A DNA stretch of 64,000 bases from Candidatus Nitrospira nitrosa (GTDB lineage: Bacteria > Nitrospirota > Nitrospiria > Nitrospirales > Nitrospiraceae), in NCBI RefSeq assembly GCF_001458735.1, contig NZ_CZQA01000010.1, positions 372,001 to 436,000 on the forward strand, given 5' to 3'. Of the stretch, positions 34,773 to 44,524 are shown one piece after another (the first letter of the stretch is position 1; each line of letters starts with the position of its first letter). Both the position numbers and the translations under genes were made by a program. The notes under the pieces are model-generated. The model was not told the origin of the DNA and ran no database searches. It saw nothing but the letters and a program-made list of their open reading frames with translations.

Positions 34773-35672
34773 CTAACGAGCTCCTTTCTGTGGTGTCAGG
34801 GCACGGTCGATAAGCACCGAAAGCTTCTTCCGCACAGCAGTCGGTATTCGTTTCGGTGCAGTCAAAATCGCATGGTCTAACGCCCGATGGCAGGCACACT
34901 CGATCGGTTTCGCGAACGACGGCATCACCGTACGGAGAATCTGTTTCGCCAACGTGACATTGCGGTGGAGAGTATCCAGCACGGCCTCCACGGTCACAGC
35001 CTCTTCCGTCTCGTGCCAACAATCATAGTCGGTGACCAACGCCAAGGTCGCATAACACAACTCCGCCTCGCGAGCCAGTTTAGCTTCCGGCATATTGGTC
35101 ATCCCGATCACATCGACCCCCCATTGCCGGTAGAGCCGTGATTCCGCCTTGGTCGAAAACTGTGGCCCTTCCATGCACACGTAGGTACCACGAGCATGCA
35201 GCGTGGCTCCGACTCGCTCCCCGGCTGAGCGCAACGCGTGGGCCAGCTCCGCACAAATCGGTTCACCGAACGCAACATGGGCCACAAGCCCCTGTTCAAA
35301 AAATGTCGAGACGCGACGCTTAGTGAGATCGATGAACTGGTCAGGCACCACGACGTCGCCCGGATGAATCGATTCTTTCATGCTGCCGACGGCACTGACC
35401 GAAATGACGTGCGATACACCGAGGGACTTGAGCGCAAAAATGTTGGCGCGATAATTTATTTCACTTGGATTCAAGAGATGCCCTTGTCCATGGCGAGACA
35501 GGAACGCCACCCGAACTCCTTCGAGCATACCCACCCTGATCACATCGGATGGAGCCCCAAAGGGCGTACGGACTCGGATCGAACGTGCGCCTGTCAGCCC
35601 TTCAATCTCATAGAGTCCGCTTCCTCCGATCACTCCGACTGTCACCCGCTCATCACGCTGTTTTCTTGGCAT
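34773..35672 (-). CDS. mtnP: S-methyl-5'-thioadenosine phosphorylase
   Basis: 299 aa from ATG 35672 (MPRKQRDE); a GTG six codons upstream is possible but has no better ribosome site. It cleaves methylthioadenosine with phosphate to adenine and methylthioribose-1-phosphate. Family marks: VIGGSGLYEIEGL, SRHGQGHLLNPSEINYRAN, SVSAVGSM, YVCMEGPQFSTKAES, VIGMTNMPEAKLAREAE and the purine-site TDYDCWH. It follows miaA; the end feeds into the PfkB kinase gene. Confidence 0.9.
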   Translation of the reverse strand: MPRKQRDERVTVGVIGGSGLYEIEGLTGARSIRVRTPFGAPSDVIRVGMLEGVRVAFLSRHGQGHLLNPSEINYRANIFALKSLGVSHVISVSAVGSMKESIHPGDVVVPDQFIDLTKRRVSTFFEQGLVAHVAFGEPICAELAHALRSAGERVGATLHARGTYVCMEGPQFSTKAESRLYRQWGVDVIGMTNMPEAKLAREAELCYATLALVTDYDCWHETEEAVTVEAVLDTLHRNVTLAKQILRTVMPSFAKPIECACHRALDHAILTAPKRIPTAVRKKLSVLIDRALTPQKGAR

Positions 35673-35689
35673 ACCACATCCTATTCTCA

Positions 35690-36691
35690 CTACGCCCGCA
35701 CCATTGCAGGCTGTTGTTGCGACTCATGACCTTTCAGAAATTCTTCGATGCGTGTGATGACTCGGCTTCCCACCTGCTCAAGCGACTCGCCCTCGCCAAT
35801 GGAGAACCACTCGACACCAGGCTCCTTTCGAAACCAAGTCATCTGCCGTTTCGCAAAGCGCCTCGTGTCGCGCTTGAACTGGCGCACCATTTCCGTCTCA
35901 TCATATTCCTTCGCCAAACAGGTGGCGATGTGTCGGTATCCAAGACCTTTCATCGCCCCAAGCTCACGACTGTATCCACGAGCAAGCAGAGACCGCGTCT
36001 CTTCTACCATTCCATGAGCCAGCTGCCAATCGATGCGTTCATCGATCCGTCGATAGAGCACGTCTGTGGTCTGATGAAGTCCGATCAATAGGGATGAAAA
36101 TGGTGCCTCTTGAAACCGGTGTTCAGCCTGCATCTCGGACATCAAGCGCCCCGACAGTCGGTACACCTCCAGTGCCCGCATCACCTTCGACTCATCATTC
36201 GGATGTAATTTGGTTGCTGCTGCAGGATCGACACGGATCAATTCAGCATACAAACCGTTTCGCCCCCCCTGCTCTCTCAACTCCTTGAGTTCTGCCCTCA
36301 CCTTAGGATCGGCCTGCGGTGCAGGGCATAGTCCCCTAACCAACGTCCTGATGTAGAGGCCAGTCCCTCCAACGACGAAGGGCAGTCGGCCGGCTGCATA
36401 TAATCGCTCGATGTGCTCCAGTGCGATACGTCGATACCAGCCTGTGTTGAACGTTTCATCTGGATTTACCAGATCAAGAAGCCGGTGCGACACAGTCTGC
36501 TGCTCCTCGGCAGTCGGCTTGTCCGTTCCAATATCCATTCCGCGATACACTTGGCGCGAATCCGCCGTCAGGATCTCAGTGTCAAAATGCTTGGCGACGT
36601 GTATCGCGACTCGACTTTTACCAACGGCAGTTGGCCCCAGCAGGACGACCAGCGGCCGACGGCGACGTGCAATGTCCACCCGCATGGTCAT
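35690..36691 (-). CDS. miaA: tRNA dimethylallyltransferase MiaA
   Basis: 333 aa. It adds dimethylallyl to A37 of tRNAs reading UNN codons. Walker A LLGPTAVGKS, DSRQVYRGMDIGTDKPT, the FVVGGTGLYIRTLVRGL segment, and DTRRFAKRQMTWFRKEP near the end are standard. Starts 77 bases after mutL. Confidence 0.95.
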   Translation of the reverse strand: MTMRVDIARRRRPLVVLLGPTAVGKSRVAIHVAKHFDTEILTADSRQVYRGMDIGTDKPTAEEQQTVSHRLLDLVNPDETFNTGWYRRIALEHIERLYAAGRLPFVVGGTGLYIRTLVRGLCPAPQADPKVRAELKELREQGGRNGLYAELIRVDPAAATKLHPNDESKVMRALEVYRLSGRLMSEMQAEHRFQEAPFSSLLIGLHQTTDVLYRRIDERIDWQLAHGMVEETRSLLARGYSRELGAMKGLGYRHIATCLAKEYDETEMVRQFKRDTRRFAKRQMTWFRKEPGVEWFSIGEGESLEQVGSRVITRIEEFLKGHESQQQPAMVRA

Positions 36692-36768
36692 GTCACTGCC
36701 GACCAGAAGCGATCACCAGAGCGCCACAAGATCCATGGGAGCTGAGCCTCTCCTTCACCCTGCATAAC

Positions 36769-38547
36769 CTACCAACCGGCTCGCCCGAACATTTTCTCGA
36801 GATCGTCGGTGCTGAGTCGAAAGGATGTTCGTCGTCCATGAGGACAGGTGGTGATCTCTCCCTCAGCCCGCCACTCTTCGACCAGCACCTTGATTTCTTC
36901 CAGCTTCATCGAGCGACCAGCCCGGACAGCACCGTGGCAAGCCAAGGATGCCAGCACCGACCGTATCCGTGCCTCAAGCACAGGCACTCGTTCCCATTGA
37001 TTCAAGTCCTCAAGAAGGTCCTCCAAAAACACTTTTGGATCGACTGGACCCAGTCCGACCGGCGTCGATCGGAGTAGGACCGTTGTGGCACCGAACGGCT
37101 CGATCTCTAAGCCCAACTTCCCCAGGTCCTCCTGATGGCGCAAGATCAAGGCCACATGATCCGGCGGTAAATCCAGAGGATCGGGCAGAAGCAACGGTTG
37201 CGCCTGAAGACTGCTGACCGTCCAGGCCCGATACAGCCGCTCAAACAGCACCCGCTCATGGGCTGTATGTTGATCGACCACCATGAGGTCTCCACCCACT
37301 TGCGCGACGAGGAATGTCCGATTGATCTGTCCCAATGCAACCACTTCCCCGGCGGGCACTCGGACATATGGCTCCGCCGCTTCATTCGCAAATGCCAGCT
37401 GCACGTCCGAATTTGATGGTGACAAGGGTGCCGTCTCCGTTGGACGAGACACGGTCGTAGCAGAAGGACCAGGCCAGGAGACCGGGATATGCACGGTGGC
37501 CTGGTCTCCTATTTCCCTGTCACCAAGTCCCTGTGCGCTGCCTCCGCCGCTCAGTCGCTCGCGGATCGCTCGTCGAACGAGTTGATGGATAAACTCATTG
37601 TCCGAAAAACGCACTTCCCGCTTCGTCGGATGGACGTTGACATCTACTCGTTCTGGATCGACATCGAGGAACAACACGAACCGTGGATGGCAACCCCGGG
37701 AAAGAAATGACCCATAGCCTTCCCCCACAGCGTGGGACACCGTCAGGCTCCGAACGGGTCGACGATTCACAAACAATTCTTGTGGAATCCGTGAGGCCTT
37801 CGCATGGCTCGCATCAATAATGTAGCCCGTGAGGCTGGCGCCGGCTTGCTCACTATGGATAGGAAGACCGTGATCGAGAAAGGCACGTGGGTACACCTGT
37901 GCGATCCGCTCCTTTTCTGATCGCACGGTTGGGTAGTTCAACAATTCCTGGGCATTCTGGCTGAAACGAAATTGGATAGCCGGCCAAGCCAGCGCCGCCT
38001 GTTGCACCACTCGAATGATATGCGTGCACTCCGTCGGGGCCGACTTTAAAAATTTTTTCCTGGCCGGCAGATGCTCGAACAGCCCCATGACCTCGATTCT
38101 GGCCCCAACGACCGGAGGGGCGTCGGTCACCTTTCCAACGAGTCCCCCTGCAACTTCCAACTTCGTCCCTACCTCGTCCGAACCGGTCGCGGTCAGCAAC
38201 CGAACATGCGCCACGGCGGCAATGCTCGGCAACGCTTCCCCCCGAAACCCCATCGTGCGGATGGACCATAGATCGGCATCAGACCGGAGTTTACTTGTGG
38301 CATGGCGCTGAAACGCACTGATCGCATCCTGACGACTCATCCCCTCCCCATCATCAGTCACCCGAATCAAGGAGAGGCCTCCATCCTTCACGTCGATCGA
38401 GATGGAACGACTCCCCGCATCAATGCTGTTTTCAAGCAGTTCTTTCACGACTGCAGCAGGGCGCTCAACGACTTCCCCGGCCGCAATGCGACCAATCACG
38501 TCTTCCGGCAATAGGCGGATCTTCGAGCTGCCGTCTGTCTTCAGCAC
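36769..38547 (-). CDS. mutL: DNA mismatch repair protein MutL
   Basis: 592 aa from GTG 38547, chosen because GAGGAG lies 8 bases upstream and the conserved IRLLPEDVIGRIAAGEVVER then falls near the N-terminus; the frame extends 43 codons further into cpoB without family similarity. GHKL ATPase motifs: ELLENSIDAGS, TDDGEGM, GFRGEALPSIA. The C-terminal domain carries the DQHAxxExxxxE endonuclease motif (DQHTAHERVLFE), ACHGAVRAG and CPHGRRTSF, so it should be a nicking-type MutL as in bacteria lacking MutH. Confidence 0.93.
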   Translation of the reverse strand: MLKTDGSSKIRLLPEDVIGRIAAGEVVERPAAVVKELLENSIDAGSRSISIDVKDGGLSLIRVTDDGEGMSRQDAISAFQRHATSKLRSDADLWSIRTMGFRGEALPSIAAVAHVRLLTATGSDEVGTKLEVAGGLVGKVTDAPPVVGARIEVMGLFEHLPARKKFLKSAPTECTHIIRVVQQAALAWPAIQFRFSQNAQELLNYPTVRSEKERIAQVYPRAFLDHGLPIHSEQAGASLTGYIIDASHAKASRIPQELFVNRRPVRSLTVSHAVGEGYGSFLSRGCHPRFVLFLDVDPERVDVNVHPTKREVRFSDNEFIHQLVRRAIRERLSGGGSAQGLGDREIGDQATVHIPVSWPGPSATTVSRPTETAPLSPSNSDVQLAFANEAAEPYVRVPAGEVVALGQINRTFLVAQVGGDLMVVDQHTAHERVLFERLYRAWTVSSLQAQPLLLPDPLDLPPDHVALILRHQEDLGKLGLEIEPFGATTVLLRSTPVGLGPVDPKVFLEDLLEDLNQWERVPVLEARIRSVLASLACHGAVRAGRSMKLEEIKVLVEEWRAEGEITTCPHGRRTSFRLSTDDLEKMFGRAGW

Positions 38548-38611
38548 GGCACCAGGCTCCTCACGCGGGATGGGACTGGGAACAAGGCAGGACGTCGAAC
38601 GGCGTGGACGC

Positions 38612-39382
38612 TCATCGGAGCTCGGCCAATTTATGCTTGGCCAACTTGGACTCATCCGACGATGGAAACTCCTCAAGCACCCGTTTCAGATTCTTCCTCG
38701 ATTTGGCAAGATCACCTGTCTCGGCTGTGGCTAACCCAAGCTTGTAGAGCGCGGCCGGCATTTTCTCATTCCCAGGATACTCTGCGACAAGATAATCAAA
38801 GGTCTGGATGGCTCGACCGTACTCTTTCAAATTGTAATAGGACTCGCCCAACCAGTATTGGGCATTGGGAGTCAGCGACGTACCGGGAAAGTCCTTGATG
38901 AATCGTTGGAATCCGGCGATGGAGAGCTCATATTTACCGCTCAGATAATCATTATAGGCCAAATTAAACGCCGAGGTCGGCGTGATGCCCGATGCCGTCA
39001 CCACGGCCTCTGTCGGGGGTGTCGACTTCACCATCTTCGCCGCACGCGGTTCAGGTGAGGAGTCCGACCTGGCAGACGCCTGGCTCACCGTCTCCTCCAA
39101 CTTCGCAAGCCGGCCTTCCAGCTTTTGAATACGGGCCGTCACATCATCAAAGCGAGACTTGGTCACGTCTGGATCCTTGCTCTCCTTGCTTCGCTCGATC
39201 GCCTCCAAGCGACGGACCACGGCATCGACCCGTTGATGGTCTTGATCCTGCGTTTTGGAGATCGTCGAAAGCTGGTCGCGGGTCTGCATGAAGTCCGCGT
39301 GCTTCGCACATCCGGAAAGAACCATCCCCCATCCCAACCATCCCGCTATGATCGCTGTGGACATGACGGTACGGGCTCGCAT
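38612..39382 (-). CDS. cpoB: CpoB/YbgF-like Tol-Pal associated protein
   Basis: 256 aa. Lipobox LSGC, a coiled-coil N-terminal part (about 28-105, DAVVRRLEAIERSKESKD), a linker, and three C-terminal tetratricopeptide repeats (AFNLAYNDYLSGKYELSIAG, NAQYWLGESYYNLKEYGRAI). CpoB coordinates outer-membrane constriction by Tol-Pal with septal wall synthesis. Three bases separate it from the longer paralogue upstream. Confidence 0.88.
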   Translation of the reverse strand: MRARTVMSTAIIAGWLGWGMVLSGCAKHADFMQTRDQLSTISKTQDQDHQRVDAVVRRLEAIERSKESKDPDVTKSRFDDVTARIQKLEGRLAKLEETVSQASARSDSSPEPRAAKMVKSTPPTEAVVTASGITPTSAFNLAYNDYLSGKYELSIAGFQRFIKDFPGTSLTPNAQYWLGESYYNLKEYGRAIQTFDYLVAEYPGNEKMPAALYKLGLATAETGDLAKSRKNLKRVLEEFPSSDESKLAKHKLAELR

Positions 39383-39385
39383 GCT

Positions 39386-40774
39386 TTACCGCCCCTCCTT
39401 GATTTGAACCAACTTATCGGATGCTTTCCCTGCCTCGACACTCTTGGGATAGAGCGTGACAACCTGTTTGAAGGCCGATGAAGCTCGTTTCTTATCCTTC
39501 ATGGCCAAATACGCGTACCCTTTCTTCAGAATGGCCGACGGCACCTTCGCACTGCTCGGATAGTCGACCTCTACCTTATCGTACGCATCAATCGCCTTCT
39601 GAAAATCTTTCTCGCCAAAGTAGGACTCCCCAAGCCAAAATCGAGCGTTCGGCGCAAGGTTCGAATTGGGAAACTCGTCGAGAAACCCGGTGAATCCTTG
39701 CCTAGCCCCTTCCAAATCCCCGTCACGGAACAAGGCCAACAGCCGTTCATAGCGAACCCGATCTGGGGGATCGGCTGTCACCTGAACAGGGTCCGACTTA
39801 GGCGATTCTTGAGGAGGAGTGATCGTCGTCGTACCGCCTGACGTGTCCTGCCCGCCAGACACTTTTGATGCATCCCCTCCTTCCAGCATCGTCTCATTCG
39901 GCCCCACCGACGAATGCTGGGAGGACTTCGTCGCCTGCTGCAATGACACAGGCTTATGTGACACCTGCTCAACGGTCTTTATCAGGGCGTCAATGCGACT
40001 GTCTTGCTCATCGAGGCGCGCCGTAACTTTTTTTCCGACGGTTTCAAGTGCCTTCGTGATGGAGACCACACTCCGATTCACGTCCTCTGCATGTGTCGCC
40101 GTGGTTTTTGAATCCACTTCGAGCTTGGCGGCAAGATTCTTCGAGACATGTTCCCCTTCACCCACCCGATCGTTCAAGCCGGTGAGGGCTTCCCGAAACC
40201 CTGTCAACGCCTGATTAAATTGCGTAAACTTCTGAGAAACCTGCTCCATCCTATTCTGATGATCGGTCAACTCCTTTTGGTGCCCATCCAGCTTGGCATC
40301 GACGCGTTTGGCCAAACCCTCATTCGTGCGTTGCACCACGTCGATGACTTCTTTTTTGAGCGCTTCCATCGCCTTTGCCAGATCGTCCAGCCGTGCCGAG
40401 ACCTTGGCATCTTGCGTCTCAAAGCTCTTCTGCATCCACAGGTATCGCGTGCTGCCGTCGGTTTCCAGCTTCGCCGCCAACTGTTCGAGTTTCTTGGTCT
40501 GCTGCTCGGCCTGCGCCGACCTGAATTTAAGATCTTCCTGCCTGGCCTGAAGGTCTTTGGTCAGATGCAGCGCCTTCTCCAGTTCTCCACGCAACTGGGG
40601 GATCTCATATTCGCGCAGAGTCGTAATTTCTTGAGTCTGCTTGGCACTCGTCTGCTTGAAATCTTTTTCGGTTTTTTTCAAATCGGACTGCTGTGCGACA
40701 CACCCCGGCAAGAAAAGCCCGCCCACCGCCAAACCGAGTAGCACGCCATGCGTGGTTCGCAGTTGAGACTTCAT
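39386..40774 (-). CDS. Long YbgF-like coiled-coil/TPR lipoprotein
   Basis: 462 aa from ATG 40774 (GGAG 8 bases upstream). Lipobox LPGC. Residues about 25-280 are a continuous coiled coil rich in Gln, Lys and Glu, far longer than in YbgF. A Pro/Ser linker leads to TPRs (ERLLALFRDGDLEGARQGFT, NARFWLGESYFGEKDFQKAI) homologous to those of the next gene. It lies between pal and cpoB, so a role in the Tol-Pal system is very likely; the long coil could span the periplasm. Confidence 0.8.
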   Translation of the reverse strand: MKSQLRTTHGVLLGLAVGGLFLPGCVAQQSDLKKTEKDFKQTSAKQTQEITTLREYEIPQLRGELEKALHLTKDLQARQEDLKFRSAQAEQQTKKLEQLAAKLETDGSTRYLWMQKSFETQDAKVSARLDDLAKAMEALKKEVIDVVQRTNEGLAKRVDAKLDGHQKELTDHQNRMEQVSQKFTQFNQALTGFREALTGLNDRVGEGEHVSKNLAAKLEVDSKTTATHAEDVNRSVVSITKALETVGKKVTARLDEQDSRIDALIKTVEQVSHKPVSLQQATKSSQHSSVGPNETMLEGGDASKVSGGQDTSGGTTTITPPQESPKSDPVQVTADPPDRVRYERLLALFRDGDLEGARQGFTGFLDEFPNSNLAPNARFWLGESYFGEKDFQKAIDAYDKVEVDYPSSAKVPSAILKKGYAYLAMKDKKRASSAFKQVVTLYPKSVEAGKASDKLVQIKEGR

Positions 40775-40840
40775 ACCTTGCACTCCAGTGGACCGATTAC
40801 GACAAGGAAGCGATCATGCCGACCGCGTGTCCGACATGCA

Positions 40841-41545
40841 CTATTTCCCGACCTTCACGACAAGATGCCCTCGACGATTCATCGAGTAGCACTGTTCCCC
40901 ATGTTCCGTGCAAAACGGCCGTTCTTTTCCATAGGAGACGACCGAGAGGTGCTGAGGAACCACCCCCAGCTCGACGAGGTAGTTTCGAACGGCTTTTGCC
41001 CGCTTCTCGCCCAACACCAGGTTATACGCGGACGTACCGCGCTCGTCACAATGGCCTTCGATCTTCAGCTGGACCTGTGCATTTGATTTGATCCACTCCG
41101 CATCGTTGCTGAGCGCGTGGCGCCCTTCGTCTGTGATGGAAAAACTATCATAGGCAAAAAAGACATCCCGCAAACCTGCCGCAGCGGATGCCGTCTGCTC
41201 CGCACGTATTTCAGCGAGCTGACGCGTCGCAGCCCCAGGATCGGACTTGGCCATCAGCGTACTATTCGGGCTCACCGTTCCACTTCCGTTGTGACCACCG
41301 CTACCGAGCCGTTCTTCTAATGGGTTTCGATCTATTCCCCGCAGACCATTCGCATCATCTTTTCCGGAAAACGAGGTATCGGGGAAGCTCGAACTTGTCC
41401 CACCTTTTGCCCCTCCTCGTGCCATCTCTTCCTGTAACGCACGGGTATCGCCTCCCGATTGGACGGCTTTCTTTGAGCAAGCCGGACTCAGCAGCAGGAG
41501 CACACCAAGAATTACTGGTAGGGGGGTGACTGCTAATGTTTTCAT
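40841..41545 (-). CDS. pal: Pal, peptidoglycan-associated lipoprotein
   Basis: 234 aa. Lipobox SPAC, a disordered Gly/Ser/Asp-rich linker of about 100 residues, and an OmpA-C domain (FFAYDSFSITDEGRHALSND, IEGHCDERGTSAYNLVLGEK) with the diaminopimelate-binding Asp/Arg. Pal anchors the outer membrane to the wall. A Cys pair (PFCTEHGEQC) near the end is typical. Confidence 0.95.
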   Translation of the reverse strand: MKTLAVTPLPVILGVLLLLSPACSKKAVQSGGDTRALQEEMARGGAKGGTSSSFPDTSFSGKDDANGLRGIDRNPLEERLGSGGHNGSGTVSPNSTLMAKSDPGAATRQLAEIRAEQTASAAAGLRDVFFAYDSFSITDEGRHALSNDAEWIKSNAQVQLKIEGHCDERGTSAYNLVLGEKRAKAVRNYLVELGVVPQHLSVVSYGKERPFCTEHGEQCYSMNRRGHLVVKVGK

Positions 41546-41624
41546 CGAGTCGATTCCCTTCTCATCAGGTGTTCTTTCTTTTCATACCGTGGAGGACGAT
41601 TCTCGTCAATGCCTTGCATAAAAA

Positions 41625-42965
41625 TCACGAGGCGGGAGACCATGCCGGTGCGCTATTGTGAGTCCCCGTGAAGGTAATCCGTTCCAAGTCTTTCCCGTCC
41701 GTATTAATCATATAGATGTGGCTTTTCCCGTCTGCAGTGGAACTAAATACAATGTGACGTCCGTCAGGGGACCACGAAGGGGAATCATCAACCCCCGGCC
41801 CGGTTGTCAGCTGCACGCGTTTCTGCCCATCGGGCGTGATCAGACAAAGCTTGTACTCTTTTCGTGGAGTCCGGCACACATACGCGATCCAATTCCCTCG
41901 AGGAGACCAGGCGGGAGCCGCATTATAATCTCCCTCAAAGGTCAATCGGCGCACATTGGATCCATCCGCGCTAATGAGAAACACTTGCGGTCCGCCATTT
42001 CGGTCAGAGGTAAAGGCCAACTCACGGCCAGACGGTGCCCAGGAAGGGGAAAGATCTCCGCCGGCATTGGTCGTCAACCGTTGCACCGCTTTCGTGTGGG
42101 TGTCCATGCGATAGAGTTCCGCATTCCCCTCTGAACTCGATGAATACGCAAGAAAATTCCCGTCAGGAGAAAGTGCCGGCGTGATGTTCAGTCCTCCCTG
42201 TGAGACCAGGGTCCAGCGTTTTCCAGTCGCGAGCTCCAGGAGATCGATATCTTGCGTATTCCGATTGCGGTAGGTCGTAAAGACCAAATATCGTCGATCG
42301 GGAGACCAGCGCGGCATCAAGTTCAAAAATCCGTCGGCCGTCAGTTGCCGCGGATCGTATCCATCATAGTCCATCAGGAACAATTCCCGCGCCGATCCCA
42401 GCTCCGACACATAGGCGATTTTCGTCCGAGCGATCCCCGGTTCTCCGGTATAACGAAACACCAGCTCATCCGCAAATCGATGGGCCATCAGCCGAACCAC
42501 CGAGGTTGAGCCCACGTATCGTTTCCCACCGACTACCTCGTTATTCCCGGCGTCATAGACATAGCCGTCCATATTCACATCGGCATCTTTATTCCCACTC
42601 TTAATACCAGCTCGTCCCCACACCACGACCGACACGCCGTTCTCAACCGCGTGTTTGAAGGATGGATCCGGCTCAGCTCCCAGCTGGCCGGACTTAATGC
42701 CGAGACCATTCACATCGACGAGAGCAAACACCAGGGAGCGACGCACATCCGTTTTGAGGACCTCTTCAATACGGCTGCCGAGCTTCACGCGACCCTCCGG
42801 TGACTCCGTACCACCCAGATTCTCAATTCCGGCAATGGCCAATGGAATTTTTTGAAAATCAGGCCTCGCCGCTTCGAGGAATACGTCGGCAGCACCAGAT
42901 TCGATGATCCACACCAGGCCGACCAGGGCACAGAAACCCGCGATCACGAGCGTTCGTAGCGTCAT
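41625..42965 (-). CDS. tolB: TolB, periplasmic beta-propeller
   Basis: 446 aa. Signal peptide ends ESGAAD. N-terminal alpha/beta domain (about 30-165), then a six-bladed propeller with repeating LSPDGNFLAYSS, PSWAPSGRELAFTSDRNG, PAWSPRGNWIAYV, PSWSPDGRHIVFSS units. Interacts with Pal and TolA. The tolA stop is 3 bases upstream of its start. Confidence 0.95.
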   Translation of the reverse strand: MTLRTLVIAGFCALVGLVWIIESGAADVFLEAARPDFQKIPLAIAGIENLGGTESPEGRVKLGSRIEEVLKTDVRRSLVFALVDVNGLGIKSGQLGAEPDPSFKHAVENGVSVVVWGRAGIKSGNKDADVNMDGYVYDAGNNEVVGGKRYVGSTSVVRLMAHRFADELVFRYTGEPGIARTKIAYVSELGSARELFLMDYDGYDPRQLTADGFLNLMPRWSPDRRYLVFTTYRNRNTQDIDLLELATGKRWTLVSQGGLNITPALSPDGNFLAYSSSSEGNAELYRMDTHTKAVQRLTTNAGGDLSPSWAPSGRELAFTSDRNGGPQVFLISADGSNVRRLTFEGDYNAAPAWSPRGNWIAYVCRTPRKEYKLCLITPDGQKRVQLTTGPGVDDSPSWSPDGRHIVFSSTADGKSHIYMINTDGKDLERITFTGTHNSAPAWSPAS

Positions 42966-42968
42966 AAT

Positions 42969-44063
42969 TTATCCTTGGGGCTCGCCCACGGTGAAGGTAA
43001 AGTGGGCATCAAAGTATGAATCGGAAATATCGGCCGGGAAGGCCGGCAATGGATTTGCGCTCAGAACCGCCCGCTTCCCCGCCAAATCATAATACTCGTT
43101 CCCGGACGATTGTTCGATGGAGACACCCGTGACTTTCCCGTCCCGATGCAGTCTGAATTGGACGATGACCACATACACCTGGTTGGTCAGGTCCAGCGGT
43201 GGAGCACTCCAGCTATTACTGATGCGCTGCCGGACCAGCGCCAGATAAGCATTCGACCCAGGAGCCATTCCTGGAACCTTCAGCGTCGTATCGACGGCCT
43301 TGACACTTGGTACTTTTGCCTCAACTTGGGGAGCCGGCTGGGGCGCAGGCCTTACCGGAACATCGACCGAAGCCGCGGCTTTTGGCACTTCCAGCTTGCT
43401 GATCTTCTTGAACTCTTCATCCAAGTCTTTCGCAAGATCTTCCGTCAGGGACGAAGACGATTTCTGGACCACAGGCTTCCCCGTGAGATCTTTCGTATCC
43501 GACACGACCGGTACATCAGGCAGCTTCATCGCCGATGTCGTCCTCGGCTTCTCCTCAGGACTGAGGTCTCCGCGTTTCGGAGCATCCGGTGGTAACTCGA
43601 TGCCTTTCATGATCTCGCTCATCACATCATTCGATGATTTCGCCCGAGTGACGGGAGGAGAAACCGGCGGGGGAGAAACAGCCGGAGGCGGTACCGATGC
43701 CTGCTTCGGGACGGGAACTGCCTTTGGTGGCGCAATCGTCGTGGCACGCTCAATCGGTTTAGGCGAGTCGACGGACTTATTCTGCGGCGTCGGTTTGGGG
43801 CGTTCTACGTCTTTCTCTTTCGAAACCGGTTGGCTCTTTTGAGGCTCAAGAGTTTTCACCTGAGGCGCCGGAAGGCTGGCCAGCGAAATCTCGACGGACG
43901 CGAGCGGTCGTTCACCGTGACGCGGCAAGCGAATCCACGCCACGACGGCCAAGATACCGAGATGCAACACGAGGGAGACGAACAGGGCACGGCTCAGGCG
44001 GCGAGCCAGCTTCGCCTGCCACTCATCATCCGATATCATACCGGCTGATGTCCAAGCCTGCAC
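42969..44063 (-). CDS. tolA: TolA/TonB-like energy-transducing protein
   Basis: 364 aa from GTG 44063 (AAGG 6 bases upstream). One N-terminal membrane helix (about 28-46, LSRALFVSLVLHLGILAV, with the SHLVH-like His), a Pro/Lys/Ser-rich linker of about 220 residues, and a C-terminal TonB_C domain (YVVIVQFRLHRDGKVTGVSI, FTFTVGEPQ). It passes proton-motive energy from TolQR to Pal/TolB. Confidence 0.9.
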   Translation of the reverse strand: MQAWTSAGMISDDEWQAKLARRLSRALFVSLVLHLGILAVVAWIRLPRHGERPLASVEISLASLPAPQVKTLEPQKSQPVSKEKDVERPKPTPQNKSVDSPKPIERATTIAPPKAVPVPKQASVPPPAVSPPPVSPPVTRAKSSNDVMSEIMKGIELPPDAPKRGDLSPEEKPRTTSAMKLPDVPVVSDTKDLTGKPVVQKSSSSLTEDLAKDLDEEFKKISKLEVPKAAASVDVPVRPAPQPAPQVEAKVPSVKAVDTTLKVPGMAPGSNAYLALVRQRISNSWSAPPLDLTNQVYVVIVQFRLHRDGKVTGVSIEQSSGNEYYDLAGKRAVLSANPLPAFPADISDSYFDAHFTFTVGEPQG

Positions 44064-44077
44064 CGTGAACCTTAATC

Positions 44078-44524
44078 CTACTGGTTAGGCAGAGGAGACG
44101 TCGCCTCCGTGATCCGTTCGGGGCCGGTTGTGGGATCGGTCACCATGCCGAGTTTTTCAATCCCGGCCTTTTTGACTCCATCCATGACCTGAACCACAAC
44201 CCCATACGGCACATCACGATCGGCACGTAAATACAAGGAGACTTCCGCATGTTCTTGCTTCAGGAGATGCAACTTTCGCTCGAGCTGAGCCACGCTGACT
44301 TGATCTTTGTCGAGATACAGCCGTTGATCCTTTTCGATCGTCAACACGGCTCGAATTTCCGGTTTGATGGTGTTCGAGGCAGACGTCGGCAATTTGATGT
44401 CCATTCCACGATACAGCATCGGCGCGGTGACCATGAAGATGACTAATAACACCAAGACCACATCGACCAGTGGAATCACATTGATCTCGGCCAAAAACCG
44501 ACGCTGCCTTGTCTCGAAAATCAT
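44078..44524 (-). CDS. tolR: TolR, ExbD/TolR-family subunit
   Basis: 148 aa. N-terminal helix with the proton-path Asp in INVIPLVDVVLVLLVIFM, then a periplasmic domain (ADRDVPYGVVVQVMDGVKKA). Overlaps tolQ by 4 bases. Confidence 0.95.
   Translation of the reverse strand: MIFETRQRRFLAEINVIPLVDVVLVLLVIFMVTAPMLYRGMDIKLPTSASNTIKPEIRAVLTIEKDQRLYLDKDQVSVAQLERKLHLLKQEHAEVSLYLRADRDVPYGVVVQVMDGVKKAGIEKLGMVTDPTTGPERITEATSPLPNQ

Noticed and set aside
38548-38676. 43-residue N-terminal extension of MutL
   Set aside because: It overlaps the end of cpoB, is not similar to MutL, and a well-spaced ribosome site precedes GTG 38547.
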